Source: Nissolia schottii (Eukaryota; Streptophyta; Magnoliopsida; Fabales; Fabaceae). Taken from it: DNA of 64,000 bases. The position numbers and the translations under genes are program-made. Positions within the stretch are counted from its first letter, which is position 1. Every line of letters starts with the position of its first letter. Positions 48,331 through 59,125 of the stretch are shown here, in pieces. The stretch covers positions 16,125 through 80,124 of the forward strand of contig QANU01102265.1 of NCBI GenBank assembly GCA_003254905.1, written 5' to 3'. The notes beneath the pieces are model-generated. The model did no database searches. It saw only the letters and a list, made by a program, of their open reading frames with translations, and was not told where the DNA came from.

Positions 48331-48616
48331 GCTGTCGGTAGGTGGCTGGCAGGAGAGATGAATCGATTATGATGATGTATTTACCTTCCTGTCAGTAGGT
48401 GGCTGGCAGGAGAGGTCACTTCCTTGTCGATAGGTGGCTGGCAGGAAAGGGGAATCAATGATGTACTACCTTCCTGCCGGTAGGTGGCTGGCAGGCGGGA
48501 TCACTTCCCTGTCGGTAGGTGTCTGGCAGGGAAAGGGACGAGGAATGATTGCTGTCGGTAGGTGGCTGGCAGCGAATTCACTTTCCTATCGGTAGGTGGC
48601 TTGCTTGCAGGAAAGT
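48331..48616. repeat. Array of seven hairpins around GGTAGGTGGCTGG
   Basis: Each unit has the core TCGGTAGGTGGCTGGC or close variants. Outer bases vary yet stay paired: TCCTGTC/GGCAGGA, TTCCCTGTC/GGCAGGGAA, CCTGCC/GGCAGG, GCTGTC/GGCAGC and CTTTCCT/AGGAAAG. Some pairs are G-T wobbles. Confidence 0.8.
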
Positions 48617-49587
48617 TGGATCAAACAAAGAAAAGAATATGAAAGAAAAGTATGAAAGAAAGAGGCAAGTCAAGAAAGAGGAAAGTAAAGAAAGAGTAAA
48701 GTATAAAAGGAAGAAAGAAAGAATTATAGTATGTGATGTATGCATGAATGTATGTATGTAGTTTATGTAAGAATGTATCTATGAGAGTATGAATAAGTAA
48801 GAAGATAAGTAGGAATGATGTAAGTACCGTCAAGAGAACGCTCCAGACGGTTATGTATGTATGCGCAAGAAAGTAACAAGCACGAGAACTTAGTAAGAAA
48901 GAGTAGTTCCCCTGTTACTTAGTAACGTAGATCAAGCTGTTCAGGATTTTAGGCCAGATAATAATCAGTAGGAATGTTAGTATGCATGTTCACTTAGAAA
49001 CACCTGAATGGCCTGGAGTATAACTAAATGAACCACGAGATCTCAGAGCTACAGTTTCCACTGAGAACATACCGTTCTCATCCCCACCACCTTATGAATC
49101 CAGGTAGCATGACGTGTACGCCGAGACGGAGCAGGTATCAGAAGACAAGCAGACTTGTGGATTCCAGAGCCAGCAGGAGCCAGTATTTTGTTAGGGGCAA
49201 CTGAACAGTGTTACAGTTAACCCTTGTATTTGGATGACATGTATTGTATATATGGAAAATGTTGCTTGTATATTACTTATTGTAATAATAACTATGTGAC
49301 TCCTCGTGATGGACCAAATGGATGTATAGTTTATGTTTTGCTATTAATAGACTATTGATCGTTAAGCCCCAATGGCTCTATCGTTCGTTATAATTGTTCT
49401 TTCTGACATATGGCTCCTATTTACGCAATAATATATACAATGAAAAGTTTTGAAATCGGTCCTTATTTTCCTAAACCAGTATTTTTTCGGAAACTAATCA
49501 CGGACTATAAGTATTCCCACCAGGTAGAAAACAACCTAATGAGCATTGTTTACTACGTACGGGTAAACAATTAGCTAGGGTGTTCTA

Positions 49588-52260
49588 ATGTGTGTCGATT
49601 ACAGGCAGCTGAACAAGGTGACAATCAAGAACAAGTACCCACTGCCCAGAATTGATGATCTTCTGGACCAGTTAAAAGGCGCAAAGATCTTCTCAAGGAT
49701 CGATTTATGATCAGGCTACCACCAGATTCAGGTGCAGGAGGAGGATATAGCTAAGATCGCGTTTAGATCCCGTTACGGTCACTACGAGTTCACTGTAATG
49801 TCGTTCGGATTGATGAATGCTCCCGCAATCTTCATGGATTACATGAATAGGATCTTTCGCCCATATCTAGATGACTGTTTCATCGTCTTCATTGATGATA
49901 TTCTGGTGTACTCAAAGAGTGAGGAGGAACACACTAGACACTTGCAGATAGTCTTGGAGATTTTAAGGGACAATAAGTTATATGCCAAACTCTCCAAGTA
50001 CGAGTTTTGGGCCAGAGAGGTGTAATTCCTCGGCCATGTGGTCTCAGAACAAGGAGTGGCAGTGGATCCTAGCAAAGTCGAAGTAGTCAGAACATGGGAG
50101 AGACCTACTTCAGTCACCGAAGTACGAAGCTTTTGGGCTTTGTTGGATATTACCGGAGGTTTATCCAGGGATTCTCATAGATTGCTTTGACGCTGATAAA
50201 GTTGACCAGGAAGGGAGCGAAGATGGTTTGGTCCCCAGAGTGTGAAAGGAGATTCTGTGAGCTGAAGGAGAAGTTGACCACTACTCCCGTACTGGTGTTG
50301 CTTGACCCCCAGACACCTTTTGAGGTATATTGTGATGCGTCAGGTGTAGGACTGGGATGTGTGCTAATGCAACGACGCCAGGTGATAGCCTCTGCCTTTA
50401 GGCAGCTGAATCCGCATGAAGTAAACTACCCTACGCATGACTTAGAGTTAGCTACGATAGTTTTTGTACTGAAGATATGGAGGCATTACCTATATGGGGT
50501 TCGGTTCGAGGTATTCTCAGATCACAAAAGTCTGAAATACCTGTTTGATCAGAAGGAACTTAACATGCACCAAAGGAGATGGACCGAATTCCTCAAGGAT
50601 TATGACTTCAACCTCAACTATCACCCTGGGAAAGCCAACGTAGTACTGATGCCTTAAGCCGCAGGTCATTGCAGATGGAGCAAATAATGGTGCACGAAGC
50701 AAAGCTGATGGAGGAATTTCGCAACCTTAACCTGACTATTACGCGCCAACAGAACCGTTTGATGCTATATCCCCTACAAGTCAGTATTGAGTTCAAACAC
50801 AGAGTGGTAGAGGCTCAGAAGAACTGTCAGGAAGACACCTAATGTAAGTTCTGCAAGGCTGTAGAAGAGGGGAAGATCAAAGAGGTGACGACTGGAGACG
50901 ATGGAATTTTGCGATTCAACGGGCGCATTTGCGTGCCTAAAGGGGCAGCTTAAGGAAAGATATTTTGCAAGAAGCGCACAAAAGTCATTTCACGATGCAC
51001 TCAAGAACAACCAAAATGTACCACGATCTCAAAAAGATGTTTTGGTGGCCAGGTTTGAAAAAGGATGTCGAGGACTGGGTACAGAAGTGCTTGGTCTGTC
51101 AAAAGGTGAAGATTTAGCACTAGAAACCGCCTGGGTTGCTAAATCCTTCAGAAGTTCCAGAATGCAAGTGGGATGACATTGCGATGGATTTCGTCTCGGG
51201 ATCACCACACACTCAGAAGGGAGTGGATGCCATTTGGGTAATTGTGGACAGATTAACTAAGGCTGCTCACTTTATTCCGATCAAAATAACTTACCCAATG
51301 GAGAAGCTCGTGCAGCTATATGTCAAGGAAGTGGTAAGGTTACATGGAACACCATCTTCCATCATCTCGGACAGAGAACCCAGGTTTACTTCCTAATTTT
51401 GGACTGCCTTTCAGAAGGCATACAGATCTCAGCTACACTTAAGTTTCGCTTATCATCCTCAGACGGACGGCCAGTTCGAGTGAACTATTCATACTTTAGA
51501 GGATATGCTAAGAGCCTGCGCGCTGGATACACCGGGCAATTGGGAGGAAATACTATCGCTCATGGAGTTTCCCTATAATAACAACTACCAAGCCAGCATA
51601 GGCATGGCTCCATTTGAAGCCCTATACGACCGGAAGTGCCAGTCGTCACTCTGCTGGAATGACGGCATGCAGTATCGCAGACTAGACCCTGAAGAGACCC
51701 AGGAAGTAGGGGAATTGATAAAGCTGGTATGGCAGAGAATGCTCACAGCGCAAAGCCGACAGAAAAGCAATTCTGATAACCGGAGGAGACCACTCGAGTT
51801 CCAAGAGGGAGATCATGTCTTCTTAAAGGTTACTCTGGCAACGAGTATTGGAAGGTCTTTGAAGATTAGGAAGCTGAGCCCACGATTCATCGGACCTTTC
51901 TAGATCTTGGAATGCATTGGACCCGTAGAATATCGGATAGCTTTTCCGCCAAATTTAGCCGATCTCCACAATGTTTTTCACTTCTCCCAACTACGCAAGT
52001 ATTATGCGTCCCCCGATCACGTGGTAGAGCCGGAACAGATACAGCTGAGAGAAGATTTAGCACTACCGCTCACACCTTAGCGAATCATTGATCACAGGAC
52101 TCACAAGACACAAAACAAGGAAATTCCTATGGTATGGGTAGTGTGGGCGAATGAGGAATTAGAAGAACAGACATGGGAGCTAGAAGATGACATGTAGAAG
52201 GCCTATCCAGAGTTGTTCGAAAGGTACGAGTTATCCTTATACCTAAATTTCGAGGACGAA
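49588..52260 (+). pseudogene. Tekay/Del-type pol: RT, RNase H, integrase, chromodomain-like end
   Basis: Reverse transcriptase ([19 protein letters not shown], 49890-49940), RNase H ([18 protein letters not shown], about 50320-50375, and the YHPGKAN segment near 50620), integrase with CHxxC-like and core parts (GVDAIWVIVDRLTKAAHFIP, 51220-51280, then YHPQTDG near 51450), the GPF-type module (RKLSPRFIGPF) and a chromodomain-like end. The domain order is that of Ty3/gypsy chromoviruses. It is a broken fossil with roughly ten breaks and cannot encode a full polyprotein. A polypurine tract and LTR follow. Confidence 0.85.
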
Positions 52261-52268
52261 ATTTTTCT

Positions 52269-52280
52269 AAGGGGGTGGAA
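52269..52280 (+). other. Polypurine tract of second Tekay-type element
   Basis: AAGGGGGTGGAA lies directly before the LTR start TGTAACATCCCACTCC. It is preceded by AATTTCGAGGACGAAATTTT, the sequence usual at the end of pol in this group. Confidence 0.85.
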
Positions 52281-53664
52281 TGTAACATCCCACTCCTTTC
52301 TTAGTAAGAATTTCCCTGAATAACTGTTCGTAGAACCCTTGGTATGAGTTAATATATGGAAGTCTGAAGGAATTATTCTATTTGGTTTTGACAAATTCTG
52401 ATAACACTCAAATGATTCCTACTGACCCCTAGAATTGGATGATGAGGTTAAACTGTCTGTTAAACGGAATTCTGCTTAGTTTCGGACAATTCTGCAGACA
52501 CTAAAACAACTTTGTTTAGCCTGTAAAATTGAGCAGAGAGTCCCAAGTCTCTGGAAACCTAACCTGTACCGGGGAACATTTACAAACACCTTAGATGGGT
52601 CCCAAAATATCATTAGGAGGCCTAGGGGATCGCGAAAACACAAGCGGAATATTTTTTGAACGGCCCCACGCGACACACCGGGACTGCGAACGACCGAACA
52701 CGAGTGAAACGGGACCGGGTGGGACCCACAGCTGAGGGCCCCACATGGTACATTAAATTTTGAGAGAAAAATAATAAAATAAGGGTTACTATTCATTGAT
52801 GTGACCTGGTATGACTTAGTAATTATCCAAAAAAATTAATTAATTAAGAAATGAAATTAGAAAGGGCATAATGGTAATTTTGGCCCAAAATTTGTGGACC
52901 AAACTGCCCTTGACCCCCACGGCCAGCCCCTCCATAAATAGCCCTCCCATTTCCCTTATTTTCACATTTCTCTAATCCCTCTCGAAGCTCTGCCGAAAAA
53001 TCGTTCGGTACGGAAACCCTACTGGAACACTACTGGATTCGGGAAGCGAGCTGGGACGGCTAAACCCCCAAGGAACCTGCACCCTCTTCACCACCTCTAA
53101 CCTCCTCCAAGCCTCTAAGGAAGTGGGTAACTCTAGCTCACTCACCTCCTTGGTGGCTTTTCCATGCTTACTTTGCTTGTTTTGTTCTATGTAGTATTAT
53201 GTTGGAGCTGCTATGTTAGGATTTGATTGATTCTGAAAGGTCTTGTGACCTGGACTAGATGGTAATATAAGTGTTGGAATATGTGTAAGAACCCCAAGAA
53301 GTGGCCATGAGAAAGGATGGAAAGAAGGCAAGAAAACAAAGGAGTATGCTTCAGTTTCGCCCAAGTAGCGCTGAGCGGCCTTATGAACCGCTGAGTGGAA
53401 CCATGAACCGCTAAGCGGCCTTACGCACCGCTGAGCGAAGTGTATACTGCTAAGCGGACCTATGCTATGCTGAGCGACCAGGTTGGAACTTAGCGATAAG
53501 GATGGAAAATGTTTTTGAACTCGGCATCATTCTGCCTAGTAGTCTAGTGAACCGTTGAGCGACCTGAGAGCCCTTTGAAAAGGAATTTTGGAAAAAGTGG
53601 AGGAGATAGTCTCAGAGACCACTGAGCGGACCCAAAGTCACACTGAGCGGTCTATGAGGCAAGG
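52281..53664 (+). mobile_element. 3' LTR of second Tekay-type element, upstream part
   Basis: It starts TGTAACATCCCACTCC and shows the U3 stretch, a TATA box (CCATAAATAGCCC, 52932-52944), the donor-like box (53122-53136) and a CGCTGAGCG array (53360-53660). It is interrupted at 53664 by the CRM-like element; the rest would lie beyond the right edge. Same family as 41072-49587. Confidence 0.8.
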
Positions 53665-54637
53665 TGATATGAACCCAGCCATCAAGTCAATTGACCAAGT
53701 CCAAATATATGGGGGCCCAATGACAAGGGGAAGGATGAGAAGAATACAAGAAATAGTTAACAAAGAAATATTGATTCTAAATAATCAATGGCAATCCGAA
53801 AATACAAGCCCAAAAGAAGTAATGATCATCCAAGCCCAATTAAATAATGTTGTCGCTGGACTCTGAGCAGTTTGTGATAGTTGGGTGATAACTTGGGCTG
53901 TAGTAATCCAATTAAGATGAAACTTGGTGCCATTTGAAAGCTAAGACAAAATGCTTCAACTTCCATGAAGACAAGAAGACCAAACGAAGTCTTTTAGATG
54001 ATCATTTTCATTGGTGAAGTTAACAGTCAATTTTATTAGTGGAGCATTTAACTTTGGGAGGTGGAATTTTAGTGCATGGTTTTTAGTGGCTTATAATGTA
54101 GTGGGTAATCAATGTTAAATAGTAACTAATAAATTTCTGAGTAGTGGTGATTTGAAAGGGTTCTAATAAGTCCTATAAATAGGAGAACTTTGTAATTCAG
54201 AAGGCATCCTTGAAGTGAAATACAATCTGAATTTTCAGAACTCTTTCTCCTACTGTGAGAGTTTTTTTATATCTTCTTTTGCTCTTGTGAGACCTTGTCT
54301 TGTCAATCTTCTTTATAAGGTTGGTGATTCAAACTTCCAAAAGCCCCCAATTCGTGCTTCAACCCAGGTGCGTTGTTGTGTGGTTTGGTTTAATTGTGTT
54401 CGTGGTTGGACAAGCGTCTAATTAGCCGGTCACGTTTCCCTTTAACGTTGGTTGGCTAATTACAATTGTCAGGTCATTGAACTCTACAAACTTAGGGTCT
54501 ATCACTCCCAATTTTCCCTTTCCAAATCTGGAGTGTGTGCTCATATCCCTCTTTTCAATTATCCGTTTTATTTGAATTCCTTATTGTTTTGCCTACGCCA
54601 TGAAGATTGGGCCAAATTCCTCTAGAGATTCATATCA
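53665..54637 (+). mobile_element. 5' LTR of a CRM-like chromovirus
   Basis: 973 bp with terminal inverted repeats TGATATGAA and TTCATATCA. A TATA box (CCTATAAATAGG) lies near 54172-54183. The likely target duplication is CAAGG on the left (53660-53664); the right side is outside the window. It looks whole. Confidence 0.85.
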
Positions 54638-54655
54638 TTTGGTAGCAGGGCTATG
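54638..54655 (+). other. Primer-binding site of the CRM-like element
   Basis: TTTGGTAGCAGGGCTATGG directly follows the LTR. It resembles the initiator tRNA-Met site with differences. Confidence 0.7.
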
Positions 54656-55101
54656 GTTGACACGGTAGGAAAAAAAATCAGCTTCTGTTCTACAATTAAA
54701 AAAAAAGAAGCAAAAAAAAAAAAAGAAAAAACGAAAAAAAAAGAAAAAAATGAAAGAAAAAAATCTGGTATTTATTTGAGTTATTATCTTTTGTTTCCAG
54801 AATTTTGCAGTTTCTTTGTTCTTCCTTAATTTCCTAGTTTTCTTCTTATACTACCTTCCTAACCCACCGTTGTAACAATTAGACCAGCCACTTCATTATA
54901 ATTGGTTGAAGTTGAGTAATTGCCATTTTGAGTCATATAAGGATTTAGGTTGCATAAGAGCTTTTGAAGATATTGAGTGATTTGAGAGTTGTGAGATTAT
55001 TAAGAGTGAAGCGTAAACACGAGTGGTAAAATTCAAGAGTGAAAACACTTTGGTGTGATAATTTGGTGAGGTCCTATTTTTTTTTTATATTTTTCATTAA
55101 C
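54656..55101 (+). other. Leader with purine-rich homopolymer tract
   Basis: Non-coding leader between the primer-binding site and gag. At about 54695-54765 there is an A-rich tract broken only by G, C or T singletons. Nothing else recognised. Confidence 0.6.
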
Positions 55102-55659
55102 ATGGCAGGGAATGAAGAAAATGCACACGGGTTAGCACCTATCCAAATGCAAGCACTAGTAGGACAACTTGAAGGATTATGGAATAGCAAATTTGAAGAA
55201 CTTCATGAAAGAATGGACCAAATGGAGAATCAAGGTGCTGCTAGACATAATCCTTCAAACAAGTCTAGTCATGATGGATCGTCTCATACAGATAGGGTGA
55301 GCCAAATCGAGGAGGATGAAGATCATCATTTAAGAAGGAGGAGGCGTCATACTAATCAAAGGAGGCATAGAAATAGAGAAGAAAATCTGGGAGGAGTTAA
55401 ACTCAAAATTCCTTCATTTCAAGGCAAAAATGATCCGGAAGCCTATTTGGAGTGGGAGATGCGAGTTGAACAAATTTTCTCATGTCACCAATATTCTGAA
55501 AGGAAAAAAGTAATACTTGCTGCCATTGAATCTACTAATTATGCTCTTTTTTGGTGGGACCAGATTCAAAAGGAGAGAAATAGGTATGGAGAACAACCTA
55601 TTGCTACTTGGGAGGAAATGAAGGCAATCATGAGAAGAAGATTTGTTCCATCTTATTAC
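55102..55659 (+). pseudogene. Gag, N-terminal part, CRM-like chromovirus
   Basis: From the ATG at 55102 (MAGNEENAHGLAPIQMQ), with a coiled-coil stretch (FEELHERMDQMENQ), a basic arginine-rich stretch (RRRRRHTNQRRHRNREE), then the retrotransposon gag domain (LKIPSFQGKNDPEAYLEWEM, RVEQIFSCHQYSERKKV and WEEMKAIMRRRFVPSYY). These motifs are typical of CRM/Reina-group chromoviruses. It is interrupted by a solo LTR with the duplication ATTAC; the rest of gag is at 61265. Confidence 0.8.
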
Positions 55660-56401
55660 TATAACACCGCTGCTAACTGCCCACTTCCATGGTAGTAAGC
55701 AAGGCTCACAGGGTTGTTATTCGTTGTGTTGGGTTACTTATAGCCCCTTACTTTTACCTTTGCAAATAATTCTTACACAGAAATAGGGACCAATTTGAAA
55801 ATTGTTCGTGTGCTTATAAGTTATAAACTAGGAGCCATGTGTGATGAAGAAACATATAACAATAATTGAAAGCGTCTACCACAAGTTAGGTAGAGATCAC
55901 AGTGGAACATGAAAAGTAATTGTTTATACATATTCACAATCAAGGTCCCAAAATACAGTTACACGTTTGCCTTAATAATAAATAGTTACACAGAAAGTAT
56001 AATAGTCATAAAACATACTACAAACATTTATTGCCTTAGCGCGATCGTAGTCGTTTTGCTCCAGCTCCGATCTACAGCTCTCTGTTGCCCACCATGTGTC
56101 CCTTGGGTCAAGCTCTTTGTTATGTCCACCTGGATCCATAACCGAGTGGGGGTGAGAACACTTAGTCCTCAGTGGGGTTCCTTGGCTCTACCTATCGTTT
56201 CATTTCTCGGCTATCCTCCAGGCCGTTCAGGGATTTCTAAGTGATCTTGCATACTAACACCCTACTGATTATTATCTTTGCCTAGGGTCCTGAACAGCTT
56301 TATCTAAGATTATCTAGGTGATAGGGGAACTAGTCTTTCTTACTAAGGCTGCGTGCTTACGAATCCTGCATTTCAATCATAACTAGGTTACTCGTCTCGG
56401 G

Positions 56402-58855
56402 TGTAACAACCCAAGTTTTTCCCTTCACTAAAATTTCGCTTAATAAATAATTAAGAACATGTTAATAAGGAAAAGATGAGATAAAAATAAAATAAAATTC
56501 AAATATTAATTTAATTCCTGTCGTATTAGCTAAAAATAATAATTTTGCGATCTCGTGACGTCCGGTGACGTTCGGGTCAATATTAGGTATTATTAGAATT
56601 TAATTATGACTCGAAGGAGTCTGTAAAATACACTAATATGAAAATAATGCGAGAATATCTCGCCAAAGATTTAAATATTAATAAGAAAAATTAATGGGTC
56701 ACAACGGTATGTCCGAAATATTTTTAGGACATTCGGACATAAATAGTTAATGAACGAACACGATCAAAACCATACAAAGAAAAAATAAAAGCACTTAGGG
56801 CCCAAGGCCACTAAATTCTCTCACAGCCAGCCCTCCTCCACGACAACACACATGCACCAAAATTCCTTTCATTTGTTTCTCCTAAGCTTCCAAAACCTAA
56901 AGCCATCCAAAGCCCCAAATCCACCAAAGCTCTCCCATCACCATCATCCTTTGCCTTTCCTCACCATAATCACTCTTAAAATCATCAAGAAGGCTAACTA
57001 GCATCAAGGCTAGGAGTTCTCTTCACTTGGGAGAAAGGAAAGCTTAAGTTCCATAACCCTAAATTCCATAACCTAAGCTTCCATCACTTCTTAGCAAGAA
57101 CTCAAGCAATCAAGCTTCAAGTTCATCTTTTTCATCATCCAAGAGCTCTTTAGGAAGTGGGTAACTCTAGCTTTCACCTCTTTGGTGATTATGTTTGATG
57201 ATATGTGATTATGTATGTGTGTGTATGTTTCTATGCATGTATGTGTAATTGTGTTAGAAGTTTGGTTAGGCTTAGGAAGATGATTCTGAAGGGTCTTGTG
57301 ACCTGGACTAGATAGGATTATTATGTGTAAAAGCTTAAGGTAAATCCATGGAAGAAAAGGGAAGATAATTTGCATTCTGACGCTGAATTTCCAAAACTGG
57401 GTCAGGCTCATGCCAGGCGCACCCGCCAGGCTCACGCCAGGCTCACAGGCCAGGCCCCCGCCAGGCCACCCCAGGCCACGTCAGGCCACGCACTAAACCT
57501 TTGGATTATATATATACAACGTTGTAAATGACTGTATGATGATGTATGTGGACCATTGCATGAAGCATGTTTATGATGATGTATGTGACTATGTGAATCA
57601 GATGAAATTTGTGACGTAATGTGTAGTATTACATGCATTCATGGTAAAGCAATGTTCAGAGAATTAGAAGTAATGACGAGATAAAGAAAGAGTATGAAAC
57701 GAAATGAACCATAGAAAAACAAGTCATGACATGCTGCAGGTACTGAAAGGAAATTCTGAAAAGCTGCTGAAAGTGCTAAAAGCACAATGCTGAAAATAAT
57801 GAATGAAATATGCTGCTGAAAATGCTAAATGCCAAATGCTGAAAAGGCTAAATGCCATATGCTGAAAAGGCCGTGATCACGTGAGCCAATTATGATCCTA
57901 CTTCAGGAGGTCCGAGGGGCATCCTGAATGTGGAAGCCCTCCACAAGTGGTGTCGATATGGCATACCTGGAGGTGTGCAGTTACCACGCCTTTGCATTGT
58001 CGTACGGGGGCAAGCCTAGGTAGGGGTACAATATCCGCCCACTGTCAAGGGGTCCCGAAGGGGGCACACGGCAGGTGAAAGCCCACCGCAGGGGTCAGAG
58101 AGGACCACCTGGAGGTGCGAGGTTATTCCGTCATAACGTTGTCAAAAGAGGGCAATGCTATGGTGCGAATAACATATATTCCAAAAGCCAGTTATTCTGT
58201 TATGCATAAGCATTAAGCATGTTTATTCTGTTATGCATAAATATATGAAAGGTGCACTCTGATTATTCTGCTATGTATGAGAATGTGTAAGATATTATGC
58301 TGCTGTGAATTATGCTGCTGTTATGTTATTACCGTCAAGAGACCGCTTGAGAAGGCTATGTATGTAAACGTAATGTTAACAAGCACGAGAACGTAGTAAG
58401 CAAGAGTAGTTCCCATATCACATAGTAATGTAGATAAAGCCGTTCAGATAGGCCAGATAATAAATGGTAGGAGATTTAGTAGGTATGCTCACTTAGAGAT
58501 CTCTGAGTGGCCTAAAGTTCGACCTAATCTGGATACGAGACTTTGGAACTAAAGTTATTCCACTGAGAACCTACCGTTCTCAGTCCCATTACCTTATGAC
58601 TTCAGGTACTGATGATGAGTCCTACTTTGAGGATGCTGATGAGCCGCCAGCAGAGCCATGAGCGGCCATGACAGGAGATGAACTGGATAGCTAGATGTCA
58701 GGATTTCTGCCAAGGACACAGCCCTTGTATTTTGATGTGTTATGATATTATGTACTCTGGGTCATGTACTCAGTATTTAGATTATGTACATGTGATGTAT
58801 ATTCTAGTGAGCATTGTTTACTACGTACGGGTAAACAGTTAGCTAGGGTGTTTCA
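56402..58855 (+). mobile_element. Nested solo LTR, 2.45 kb
   Basis: TGTAACAACCCAAG to TAGGGTGTTTCA, flanked by the perfect duplication TCGGG (56397-56401 and 58856-58860). Same family as 11643-16090. Donor-like box at 57154-57170; acceptor-like box with GAGAAC/GTTCTC hairpin at 58565-58605, followed by a short acidic frame (TDDESYFEDADEPPAEP). It lacks a clear CGCTGAGCG array and instead has CCAGGC repeats at about 57405-57490. Confidence 0.9.
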
Positions 58856-58980
58856 TCGGGTCGTTCCCTTGACGTTACATATTACACAAACAACCATAAA
58901 TGAATATTAATGCACATTCAAACATTCAGTCAATTATAAATACATAGCTAAATAGTGCATGGGGGCATTGGGGGTCTCTT

Positions 58981-59125
58981 ACGCGTACCGGCTTGCCGGG
59001 TTAGCGTCCTACTTCTCTGCTCTGGCACATACCGGCTTGCCGGGTTAGTGCATCTTTTCTTAGGCATACCGGCTTGTCGGGTTAGCACTTTCTCTTCTTA
59101 CATGTACCGGCTTGCCGGGTTAGCG
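58981..59125. repeat. Four CCGGC hairpin units
   Basis: Each unit has ACCGGCTTGCCGGGTTA (one reads CTTGTCGGG), which folds as CCGGC/GCCGG. In the first two units the outer flanks also pair and differ from each other: ACGC/GCGT and GCAC/GTGC. Confidence 0.75.

Larger units (their letters stand above)
41072..49587 (+). mobile_element. Solo LTR inserted in RT, interrupted by a nested solo LTR
   Basis: TGTAACATCCCACC at 41072 to AGCTAGGGTG and a diverged end at 49587, flanked by the duplication ATGTG (41067-41071 and 49588-49592). Its own sequence is 41072-42099 plus 47454-49587, about 3.2 kb. It has a TATA palindrome (41880-41893), the donor-like box (42063), a CGCTGAGCG array (47670-47960), a hairpin array (48331-48616) and the acceptor-like box with hairpin (49060-49103). 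Confidence 0.9.

Noticed and set aside
48549-48833. Lys/Glu-rich frame and its opposite-strand shadow
   Set aside because: Purine-rich low-complexity LTR DNA; no conservation seen in related LTRs.
57405-57490. CCAGGC-rich repeat as a possible CpG island or promoter
   Set aside because: It is a short GC-rich repeat inside a solo LTR, downstream of the donor-like box, with no gene nearby.
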